64,000 nt of DNA from the NCBI RefSeq assembly GCF_021869535.1, contig NW_026262668.1, positions 70,453,558 to 70,517,557 on the forward strand, read 5' to 3'. Positions 50,568-62,800 of the stretch are shown here, in pieces. The position numbers and the translations under genes were made by a program. The DNA comes from Mytilus californianus. Lineage: Eukaryota; Mollusca; Bivalvia; Mytilida; Mytilidae. The notes below the pieces were generated by a model, which worked only from the letters and a program-made list of their open reading frames with translations, was not told the DNA's origin and did not search any database. Position 1 is the first letter of the stretch; each line of letters opens with the position of its first letter.

Positions 50568-50802
50568 AACGTAATATCAGAGTTCCACATAAGACAGCTG
50601 TGGCGTTCCATAATGATGTGTCTTTTCTTTGTGACTCGGGTATGTTCATTTTGTTAATATCTTGTTCGGTTTGTCTTAGGTCATTTTGTTTTTTGATGTT
50701 ATCGTTGATAAGGTTTATATGGTTAAATTTTCAGATTGTTATGCCAAAATGAATGTCTTTACAAATATTCTTGCAGAAAACGTTTTGAAGAAAATATCGA
50801 CG

Positions 50803-50841
50803 ATGATTAGGAGTTTACAAATCTGTATAGTATTGTTTGTG
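50803..50841 (+). CDS. Gene 2 exon 1, signal peptide
   Basis: The ATG at 50803 opens MIRSLQICIVLFV and the exon ends at GTG before donor 'gtaagt' (phase 0). I prefer this ATG because it gives a short basic n-region and a clean hydrophobic core; the ATG at 50749 would add 18 residues. Confidence 0.65.
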
Positions 50842-53800
50842 GTAAGTCTATTTCACAGATTTTATGTATCCATTATATCAAACTAAATATACAATATTGC
50901 TAACTGTAGGAAGGAGCTTTGGGACTTGAATTCATAGCATAATTATTGACTTAAAAAGAAGAACTAACATTACAGGTTTAAGCATTTTTATACAAATGCA
51001 TTGAAAATGACATATATACACGAAGTCACCATCTATTCATATATTCAATTTGTTTAAAACAAATTTTAAAATCTAATCCATGGCAGCTAGACAGTTTCAA
51101 CATGAAGTCTGCAATCTCCTGCACATAATGAACTTTGTCCTTTTTCATTCTGAAAAAAAATTAGTCCAATGGTAAAATAATTGATACATTTATATAATTT
51201 TTTTTTTACTTTAAGGTCCCTACTGATGTTTTATCATACAAGTTGAGATGTCCGACGGCATCAGAATGGTACCTCAGATCAAAAAGCAATTGCACAGAGA
51301 ATCCCGAAATATATTTTTGTTTATACTATACATTAGCAAAAGGCTATGTAGAAGGATGTTCCAAACACGATTATGGTAGACCAGGTACACTGCAAATAAC
51401 TTAAGAAACGAGTGTTTAGCAAAATGCTGTTCCGTGTTTCAAATTAGACAACAATAGTATACAAGTTTATAAACATATCTACATCATGTACATATTTCTA
51501 TACATTATCGTACAATATGAATTACAATAGTCAACAGTCAAGTAATTTTTTAGTGCACAATCGGGTTAAGACTTTAAATGTAGTTTTTGCTATAACTTTG
51601 CAATAAAAGTTGTAAAAATGACTGCATTTGTAAATCAGTTATCAAGCTTAATTCATAAAATATTGGAAACGTTAAATCTGATTGCTGGTATTCGGAAAGT
51701 ACCAAACTGCCTGCACTTGAAGGTACCATTAGAACACCCCTTTGAAGGGTCCGTATATGGCCTACTGCAACGCAAACTTTCAACCCTTATTTAACATACC
51801 ATATTTTACCAGTGGCAGTAAAAGTTTTCAGATTATCTTGGTCGACCGACTTTGCAAATCCTACCTATTAGATTTATTTTTTAACTGATTTTCGTCTATT
51901 ATATGCATGAAATATTAACAACTAGACGTAAATCAAAAAATCAATCGATCATGCAATCAATATATATATCGACGATTTTTAGATCTTGTGTTCTTTCTAT
52001 GAATACAATTTTCTTAAGTGAAATTTTTCTACGACCCAACTGGACACCAATGCTGCAATGTAAATATCGAAGTTAAAATCAGTTTATAGCTAACTAAACT
52101 TGAAATAAAGGATACTACAATTACAATTAAGTCTACCTCATATTTTAATTTACATCTAGAAATAGAAAATGAGGGTCGGATAAGAACTAAACTTTATGGT
52201 AACAGAAACGATTTAAGTTTTGACGTTGTGAACTTTATATTTCTATTCTATCACCTGCATATAGAGTATATATCTACGAGATGATACAAAATTCTAGGGC
52301 TTGCGTTTTCAATAACGAATTACAATGCAGAGGATTACTGCTTACTAGAAAGCCATTGTATCAAAGGCTCCAAATGGTAAAGTTGAAGTCATCCTTTCAA
52401 AAGTTTCAGACACAATCTTGATTCGGTTGACCTTTATGGAATAGCTGTGTCACATATGACCATTTATATGTTCCATATTTCGTAACCTCAAGTCTGTCTT
52501 CTTATCCTCGATTCTGAAAATACCAAACGCGACTTATCACCGTATTTTTTCTTCCAAAGAGAAACCCGGTTGTTTATCCATCTTTAATTTTCTATTTAGT
52601 GTTTTTTTTATTATTTTTTGTCATTTCGTCGGTTTTTTAGCCACGATGTAGTCTTTTTTTATTGTCTTTTCGGATTTTCTCTTTTTTTATATTCAATATA
52701 GTATATCACGTATTTTTATAAAAAAAATTGCATGCATGTACATCTTTGAAATGTTTACAATCCAAACAAATAAAATATGTAATGCTTTTATTTTCTAAAT
52801 ATTAACAATAATCAATTTAGAAATGCAATGGAAAGAAAGCTGGTATACATAGAGGTTTAATGTGAAGATGAATAAATAAATCATTGGCTCAATTTATTGC
52901 GTTTGTTTGAAAATCTATATAATAAATCTGAGTTATTCTTTGTTGTTAATGATTTTCTGGATTATATAATTAGGAAAGATTACTCATGCGGCGTAGGTGT
53001 CGAGTTACATTTTTGAGCAGCCTTAAAATTTTACGAAATTTAATCAAATTTCATGTGCTTTTGCAATTATTGTGTAATTGTAAACGATATGAAGTTGAAT
53101 GACTATTTATAGAATAACTGCTAAACGTTTTCATGAATAGTAGCATTGGTAATTAATGTATTATAGATATTTGCAGGACATTTCTTGAATAGCAACAAAT
53201 ATGTCATATTAATCTCGATATATCAATTGCACACCCTTGCGCTTGTCTGTCTTTGAGAATTGTCCGCTGTCAATGTGAAATTTGAGGTCGCTTACAAGTC
53301 GAGACAAATAAATCCGACGTAGCAGAGAGAAAGAACTTATTTTAATCAGATTTTTAAAATCGCAAAGAACAAATATAAACAGGAACATGAATATCAATAC
53401 AGTGACGAAAAAGGGGTCGAAAAGAAGGAATAAAATTACTAAAGTTGACGTTGAATTGAGTGCTTTTTCAATTGACCGATTTTGAGATTCTGAATACCAG
53501 TATTCCAACGTGTTTTTTTTTCTGTCTATTTAATACACTATTTTTGTATAATTGATGTGACATTTTTTCATAATTTAGGGCATAAATTAGTTATTGCTGG
53601 AAGATATCCTACAAGAAAACCATGCGCAATTAACAGTTATCAACCGTTAAAGTTTATACCAAACAGAATTAGCGATTGCTTGCTACAAAAATCGTTATGT
53701 TCAGAAGAAGGACAAATGTTATTTGAAGAAAGTACAACAAGAAAAGATAGAATGTGTAAATGTGATTACAGGAAGAGTTATATTTTTGTTACAAAACCGA

Positions 53801-56800
53801 ACAATCTTTGCTATTGCATACCATCTGAAGAGGACTGCTCATGTATCATAAAACATTGCGGTGTAAATTTTACATTATCGCCAGGCAAGTATTGTCAAAA
53901 GGATGAACGAAGCAATATGAAAATCATTTATACGAATAAAAATTATACATGTATTTAAATCTATCTGGAAAACGTAAATATAATCCTTCTTTCATGATTT
54001 TTTCAAATAATTCAACTTATATTGAACGAAAAAAGAATATCTTTCACATCAAGTTGCAAACGTTCCAGTCTAGTTAAAAAAAGAATTTTAAAAATGATAA
54101 TGACCGAAATCAAGAAGTTTTTTTTTTATAAAAATCAAGATTGGTCTGTTACCTTCTGTCGACAATTGTTGACAACATAGTTCAACTATTCTCTCGCTAG
54201 AACATTCTTATCTTTCAATTAATCTCCTTATTTCTTTTCAGAAGTATGTTAAAAATGTTAGAAAACACGACAGAAGGAATTAAACGCATAAGACACAGTA
54301 CAGTCAAAACTATGAAAAAAAAAACACAAAACTTGAGCAACATGAATCCAGATATTTTGGAAGAGTAGGCAAAAAGGACTTCTGTGTTGAGGAAGTCTGG
54401 TCATCCTTCTCCCCATACAATATTGCAAGAACAACTTGTTAACAGTAATGTTTTGATATATGCATTATACGTACGTTCACTTAATTACAATATGTGAACA
54501 ATTATAAATGAATCAATGACATTGATCTAATGAGCAGTGCTTTGCAGGAGACAACCTGCACTCAATTGCCCAACAAGAACCAAACTGAGATTGGAATTAC
54601 GTACAAATATTTCATCCGAATCTAATACAAATATACATCATACGTTGACTGATGCGTTGATAATATAGATTTTAAATCACAAAATGAAGTGTGCAAAAAG
54701 AAATGAGGAAAATGAAACAAAAAAGTAAAATTATTTTATTATTTTTTTATTACCGATTTACCAATTTTTTTTCCAGATTATACGTGCATACACCAAGCTG
54801 AATTTTTTGATAGAACGGTTAATAACTTGATGTGTTCGCCTATACAACACATGACGTAAGTGATTAACTTTTTATTAATTCTTACGAGATTTTTAAGGAA
54901 AAACCAACACACATTTCTTTTAATTCGGGATCTAAAGGTAAAGTTGAAATATCATATTTCGGTTCTATGAAAAAAGGTTTAAAATCTATAATTGTCTTTT
55001 ACTTTGTTAGATAAGGAAATCGTAAAGGTAAGTGGATTAAACTTCAGTATTGCACGTGGCATCGTGTTAAATGTCTTTTCGAAATCTACATGTTACCGAT
55101 TGTCGATGACACTTGTCCGATCATGAATTACGTTAAGAAATTGAATTCCGCATCTAAGATGTTTCGAAGGCCTGCTGTCTATCACTGACAATGCTTTTCT
55201 TTTGCTGCATCAAATTTGAATAGAAAGTATGATTTATATGAAATACACATACCTGAAACCGGAATATGATTAGTAGGGATAGGTCTATAATTGTTTTTAA
55301 ACAGTGGACACAAGTTGGTATTTTCCGACTCCTTCTATATGTGATATGGTGCCCTTGTAAATAGAATGTTGACAGAAGAGATACATAACTTCTTAAAAGA
55401 CAATTTTAAGTAAATCTAGATTTCTTTCGGGAAAATTGTATGGGCCTACTGCTTTTGCAATATTTAATCCATTTAAGAAGTTTACTACTCCCTTTTTTCT
55501 GACAACTTTTACTGTATATGTTTTCGAGGATGCGCGGTTAGGTTAAAGTTTTGTGTTTAGGTAGGTTACCATGTAATTGTGGTCACATACACCTAACAAT
55601 TGTTCATTATGGTATGAACCTTTACAATCAGTGACAAATTCGGATCTGACACACTAAGCATAAAACAAGATCGTGCGAGCGGGCCATGGTGCCCTATGGA
55701 CACATACTCTTGTTTTTATCTCCGTTTAAGTTGTTAATGCAGAAATTGTGCTTTGGTTATTTCCTTGTTTACCAACTCGAGAACTTTTTGCCATTTTCAT
55801 TTAAATCTACTACTGTTTTTCTTGTTTGTTAACATGCATCCTGTTACGACATCTTTTAAGGGTCTTAGTGTTGATATTAATTCATGGTATATATGTTTTC
55901 GTTGCTATACTTTTTAAGATTGTTCCAAGATAAGTATATTAATAATATTCCCATTAATTCTACACATATGAACATTTAAATGTTTGTCTTTGTAGAATTT
56001 TGTTGCATATTTCCTCATTCGACAGTATTCTCCTATTGAATATTGAAAGAAATTTTGTCCAGTCTTGATTTCCCGCGCATTTCTATTTACCAATCGCTAT
56101 ATTTCTAACTGTACCCGTTGAATGAATGTAAGTGAACTTAGTGTTGATATTAAGGAGATCTTATATTATTTTCAGTGGTTGAAAAAGCACCAGATGCTCG
56201 GCTTTGATTCGTTGAGTATATGAATAAGTGATCGTCCATCGGTATCACAGTGGCATACATTAGTTTCTTCGTTGAGCATTAATCGCTAAAATTTCATTTC
56301 ATTTTTGTAGATATCGTATTCTTATCATTCTTGTACAAGTTGGCTTGATATAGTTATGAAGCCAATTTGGATTCCCGTAGATCAATGAAAACAGGATTTT
56401 TAGCTGGCAGATAGACTTAAACTCTAGCCATTTTCTATTATACCATTGATGTTTATTGAAACCTCCTTCTTCTTACTAATCGTCCAATGTTTAAGTTCTC
56501 TTAATTGGATCTTTTCATTTATTGAAATTATGTTTTCAGCAAGTATTTGGTACGTGTTACTGTTTTCAATTCAAGATAAAATTATTGAAAATGATGTTGA
56601 TAGGTTGGTTGTGTTAGGTAAGAAAAATCCAGCTGGGACCTGAAACTTTATCTTATTCTGCTACATATGAAGTATGTTTACAGGTTTTGTATTTGTAGTA
56701 TTGGATAGCACGATCATATGTATACACATTACTATAGCTTATTCCGCATGGTGCATGAGGCTACGCAGTTTTGAAATTAGATAAATGTCTAATTACCTAT

Positions 56801-59800
56801 ATGTGTACTTTTGTCATATAAAATTATGTTCAGATTTTTTAGATGATGTCAAGATCAAAATTACAGTTTAAGACTAAAATTCATTTAGTAGTGTAGGTAT
56901 GAAATTACTAAATTTTTCTAAATAAGTATTGAGTACTTAATAGTAATGTATGTTTAACATTCTGTAATTTTTCAGAGACGAAGTCACGGAGTTTTACATT
57001 TCAAACAGTACGAATTATACCGAAATAGTCACAAGATTGTATAAAAGTAAGTACTTTGGTTTGACTTCTCCAAAACATTAAATTTGCAGTATCATATAAG
57101 ACCGTTAGTGTTTTACATAGTTTCAGATTTATGTATCAGAATGTACATATGCACTCGAGACTTCTAGTGAGTGAAGTAAAGTTATTTACGGTTAACATAA
57201 AGGATACGTAATTTTTTTATTGACAAAAGAACACAGTTTTTACGAAATAATAAAAACAAAAAATCAAAAGAAGAATTATAATGATAATGAAAATTGAAAA
57301 TAGGCATTCTGTCAATATAAAAGTAAGGAGATGTTGTATGATTTCCAATGAAACAGCTATCCACGAGAGATCAATGGACGTGGATGTTATCAACTATAGT
57401 CCAAAGTAAACCCTTCAAAAATGAGCAAAAACCATACCCTGCGGTAAGCAATTAATGACCACATTATGACAAAATGTCAATCTTGTTTTCTCTCTAATTG
57501 GATAATGTGCACCTCATACCGTTTTGGAATTTTGTGTAATAGTAATTTTTCTTTAATAAAATAATCGAAGTTTATAGCCTTTTTGCTTGCTACGTACAGA
57601 ATATTGACTGCTGATTAAACTTTCAAAACAGAAAAATTGTCATCTTCCTAGTAATAGTAAATACATTGCAAAGCTTAGAATGTGTAAGGTAATTTTGCAT
57701 AAAATGATATAATTGGTCAAGTTCGAATTTTGTTTTCAGGTAGTGAGAGGACATTTCAAATCGTTGCTGTTATCAGTTCAATCGCCATTACTACGAGTGA
57801 GTATACTTGTGTGTCTACGAATACTACGTTTAGTTAAACAATATTTCTTAGAATTGTTATGGTTCGATTAAAAAAAAAAACCAGTACGATGATAGTCATT
57901 TTACCGCAATTTAATGTCCAAAAAATTGGAAATGAATATCTATAATTCATACACTAATTATGATACATTTATATCAATTCATTTGAAGCTGTTGGAAAGG
58001 TGTCTCATTGTCAAGTATAGCACATGTTCATATTTTAATATTTGACAATACGCGTCGACAAAATGGTACTAAAGATCTCATTGAAGAATGTTTCAAACAA
58101 AATATATACTTATTTAAAATCTGTTTAAGTTACATAAAGCACTTAATTTCGATGCTAAAACGATAAAAATGAAAACAATAACATATAACTCATCACAAAA
58201 AATATTTAATGCTGAATACACTTAATATAAAAAGTTTTATACTAATAGAGATTACACCATATTTTGTGCAATTACAACAGTCTATTCCCTTATGGAAAAA
58301 AACGTCTAAATCGGTAGACCTTATAAAAGGAACATATTTGGTTCTCTAAATTATACTATAGTAGATTCCATCGACCAGTTACCTTCAGTACGTATAATTT
58401 CATTATTGAAATATACCAATTAAAATACATCGAGTACATTGAACAACTTTCTTTTTTAATTTGCCTTTTTAAGAAGTACTAACAGCTATATATTTATGTA
58501 TGTTTCAAATTTAAGCCACATGCCTTGATTATTCCAAAAAATAATTTATTGACTAATTCACTATAGTTTTTCTTCCCCTAAGTATAGATTGTCTTAGCCT
58601 TATTCGGCACAACTTTTGGGAATTTTCGGCTTTTAATGCTCTTCAACTTCATATTTGATTTGGACTTTCAACTGTTTTGATTCGAGTGTCACTGATGAGA
58701 CTTATCATTTGATCATCTATAGGCAGTTCTTCATTCCCTTCCCCCTTTATATAGACTGGGTTTCTTCCGCTTAACAGATCATTTTGTAACATCTTAGACC
58801 ATTCCCCAGTTGGATAACAGACTAGATAAGTATTTGGATAAACCATCAAATAATGTGTGACTATAATGAATACCAACTTGATTGTTCAATAACCAATACA
58901 TGTGCATAACTAGATACACAAACACGGAAGATATTTTTTAAAAAGGCTTGGATATTCAAATTTAATTCTATCTTTTACATGATTGAAAAAAAGTTTCTTT
59001 TAGGAAACCTATACTTTTCTCTTGGATAGAACATTGTAATCAAAATATTTAGAATAATGAAACCACGATATTTTGTTTGCATGGTACTAGAAAATACAAC
59101 GAGTTGAAAGTGATTATGGAATTCCCGTTTTTCAACATATTATAGAATAAATATGAACTCCGCCTCTAAATATTGAGTCCTTCTCTGCCCCTGAAAGCAA
59201 ATCACATTTACATTCTACAATACGATCAATTACCAAATTTCTTTTCAGCACTGATAATATTGCTAGCCACGAAAGGAAAATGGATTGACAATCTTTCTTG
59301 TATTGTTGCATGTAGAAAATGTTTGAGTGCCCGTAAGTACATGTACAATTTGATGCATCGTTCATATTCATAATTTACCAATAAGGATAATTAATAACAC
59401 TTTTTTAAAGCTTAATGTCAGAACAACAGAAATAAGTAAAATGATGTCTTTTACGTCTCAATGGTAGTTGATTTTTTTATTTTATTTTTGCAATTTTTTA
59501 GACCTTAATCGTTATTTTTTACACCTGGTAATATTCCAAATATGTAGCATGAATAGAAAAAGATCTTTCATGGACTTCTGTAATCACCACAATAATTTTG
59601 AAATTATAAGTATAGACGTAACATTTTGTAAATGTCCAACAGTACCTTTGTTAAAGCTGTAATTCGTGAAAGCCGCATAACTTAAAATTTTTCAATAATA
59701 GGTCAATGTAATGATCAACCTATTCATAAAGACAAAAAATGTCCTTGTTGAGGAGAGACATTTATACAAGTATCTTGTCTTAGAGAGGAATATATCTTAC

Positions 59801-62800
59801 TTTGTAAAATATCACTCTGATTAAAAAAACAAATTTCTGAAACTAACGTTATCAAGATACATGATTTATTTGTTGACAACATATTTGTAACGTTTGGAGG
59901 ACGTGTTTTTCAAAAAACAATCGGCATTCCTATGGAAAATAATTACGTTTCTCTTCTTGCCGACTTCTTCCTTTATTCATATGAGGCTGACTTCATATAG
60001 GAGCGTCTAAGAAGAATAAAAAGAAGATATCATTATCCTTTGACTTCACTTTCCGCCATTAAGATGATGTCCTTTTACTAAATAATTTATAGTTCAAAGT
60101 TATTATGTTCAATGTATCTATTCCGTCGAACTTGAGAAAAAGGATACAACAGATACAATTGAGGCTGCCTCATATCCTGACTTTCGTCTAGAGGATCGGT
60201 TATAAACAGAACTTAACGAAAAAATAAATGATTTCAGCTTCCTTATTGTGAACTTTCCATTTTAATGTAGCAACATTCCAACAGCGCCTGCATATTGGGT
60301 ATATATCTCCTAGTTGACACGATATTCCAGGGCTTGTATTTCCTATCATGATTTCCTTGATAGATGGTTGCTGCTCACACGAAAGCTATTAAACCAAGAG
60401 TTCCAAGTGGTAAAGCTGACATCATCCCTTCGTAAATTTAACGGACGCCATCACGAATCATAATCCCGTCCTCTTTTCCTCGAATGTGAACTAGATTTAT
60501 CACTGGGTTTGTACTTACATGAGACACACGACGAGTGCTACATGTTGAGCAGGATCTGCTTACCCTACCGCAGCACTTGAGAACACCCTGGTTTTTGGTG
60601 GGGTTCGTGTTGCTCAGTCCTTAGTTTGTTTATTGCCATGGAGTTGTCAGTTTATTTTTGACTCGTGAGTTTGGATATCCCTTTAGTATTTTTCGCCGCT
60701 TTTTTATAGTACCAATTAAGGTGGTACCTAACACTACAGGGAGATAACTCTGTAAAAATCAGCTAAACGTTTTAATTACGTTGTATTGTTAAGGAAATAT
60801 TAAGCTTCTCAATGATCAAATTTAGTGTTTGTCAAACTGCTATATAACCAACGAAATTTTTCTGATAAAGTGGTTGGTTCAAATTTTTTGAAATTTTTAT
60901 ATTTTTGTCAAAGGGTCAAAGTAAACATTTTGTCAAAATTTTATGAAAATTAAACGAGCCAAATTAATATTAGTCAAGGTGTTGGGTACCACCTTAAGCT
61001 AAAAATAAAAATATCAAATCTAAAGCTACATGTATGACATGTTAATTCTGACAACTGGTTACATCATTAAATTCTATAACTTTCATTTAGCAAAAAAATA
61101 ATATCAAATTAACAAAACAAACTTTGAATCGACCTGCCAAAAAAACATTCTTATACAGGTTACATGTAAAACGGTGATGTTCAATTTATTTTTATCTGTG
61201 ATATAAAATCAAACGGAAAAATCTGCATTATACTATAATACGTGCTATTCATATTTAACTGTTTATAGTTATCAATTTATATTTATCTCAGGATCACATG
61301 ACTAAAGTATATCCTCAGAACTAATTTCAATTATTAATTAGTATGTTATTAATAAAATTTGAGAAATTTTAGTTAATTTTGTGGACATATATTGCTAATG
61401 TCAATGCAAGTAAGGGATATTAAAAATTTATTTGTACATGTTTCTAGTTAATAAATCATTTTCAATTTTCACATATTACTTTTTTTCTGAATGTTGTGTA
61501 TCACTTATGGCTGCTTTCAAAGCTGTGCATTAAAAGGTTTCCCTGCAAGCATTGTATATTTCCAATAATCTATAAAAAAAAAAACACATTTCAATTAAGA
61601 ACATTTTTTGTAAAACATTTTGAAATTCTTTTAAATTGTAGTTTATTTTTGATACATTTTATTATCTGAATAATTTATGATGCAGATGAAAAAATATTTT
61701 AAAACTAATAAAAAATCCGAATCGGTATGAAAAATCCAGATATATAACCGCAAAAAATTAGGATAAGAACCATTATCTGGCCTTCGGAATTGTACAAATT
61801 ACGAAATTCTTAAATCATTTAAAATATGATTCAGTTGTTCTATTTTAAAAATCAGTGTTGATATCAGGTGATCCGAAAGGGTAAGCAAATCCTGCTCCAC
61901 ATGTGTTGCTCGTTTATGTACAAAATCGTCTATAAGTCTAATTCAGTGATGTCACATTTGGGGAAAAGAGGATGGTAAAGACAATTGGAAAATATCCGTC
62001 GTTATCACTGAAATAGATACATCATAACGGTCAACTAACTCGTAATGGCGTCTGTAAAATGTTCAAAGGGATGACTTCAACTACACTTTTTGGTATTCTT
62101 GGTTTGATACCTTCCTTGTAAGCTTGACACTTTATTACGGAAGTGTCAGTGGTAATGTCACTGTGACTGCTTAGATATGCATAATTGGAGATATTGAGGC
62201 AAAATTTGCCATTTTACAAATAGCGACTTGTATAATTTAAAATTATCCAGACCCTACCCACATTAAAATTTTGTAGAAAAATATTTTTTTCGGATAAGCC
62301 CTTGACTCGTATGAAAAAATCACTTAAAAGATATCAAATACTTAGTAGGGCTTTTTGCAGTATTTAGTCGTTTGGCATTAAAATAAGAATGTTGAAACCC
62401 TAAAACAAATATGTAAGACACAATTAAACAGTACTGAATCCACAAATTAACGTAAATCATCAGAGTTTATCAAATAATGAAGTATTCACTAAAGCTTTGG
62501 GATATACAAAACATAATGGTTTTACGTGTGCATATTTGCAAACATATTTTTCACGAAATCTTTATTGTAGTCATTTATATAGCAAGCAAAAGTTAATAGT
62601 CTACATTTGGAAAAAACCCTGTTTTTTATGGAATACGTTCTCTATCTTTTCAGCTTTAATAACTGAAGATGAATGTAACTATTTAAAAACTGTTCACTTG
62701 CTGCATAGTGTTGCTTTGATTTCCGTAAGAGTGAAGTTTGACCAAAAGATAAATCCAAACGACTTAGAAACTGTCCTCATAAAACATTATAATTCTTTAC

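Larger units (their letters stand above)
44864..50618. mobile_element. 5.75 kb fold-back structure upstream of gene 2
   Basis: The left arm (44864-45890) and right arm (48408-50618) are inverted. Outer ends: 'ggaacgccacagctgtctta' against 'taagacagctgtggcgttcc'. Matching continues through degenerate 'attacgtaatg' repeats to inner ends near 'ctcattggcaatcataccac'. The right arm is longer because of an insertion at about 49466-50567. The centre holds a Penelope-like tail (46230-46440) and a satellite-bearing element (46640-47905). No transposase ORF was seen. It could be a fold-back element or two inverted copies of one repeat. Confidence 0.75.
50842..53578. other. Gene 2 introns 1 and 2
   Basis: Intron 1 is 374 bp. 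Intron 2 (51385-53578) holds a Penelope-like remnant at 52120-52560 and otherwise AT-rich DNA. Confidence 0.5.

Noticed and set aside
58649-58876. 75-residue - strand ORF with a plausible soluble composition ('GEWSKMLQNDLLSGRN')
   Set aside because: It is in an intron of gene 2 on the opposite strand, with no recognised domain or splice sites; probably a remnant of a mobile element, but not proven.
59468-59662. 64-residue ORF between gene 2 exons 7 and 8, with an in-phase acceptor near 59501
   Set aside because: Exon 7 joins exon 8 directly in the same phase with better sense; this ORF has no family match. It could be an alternative terminal exon, which only RNA data could show.
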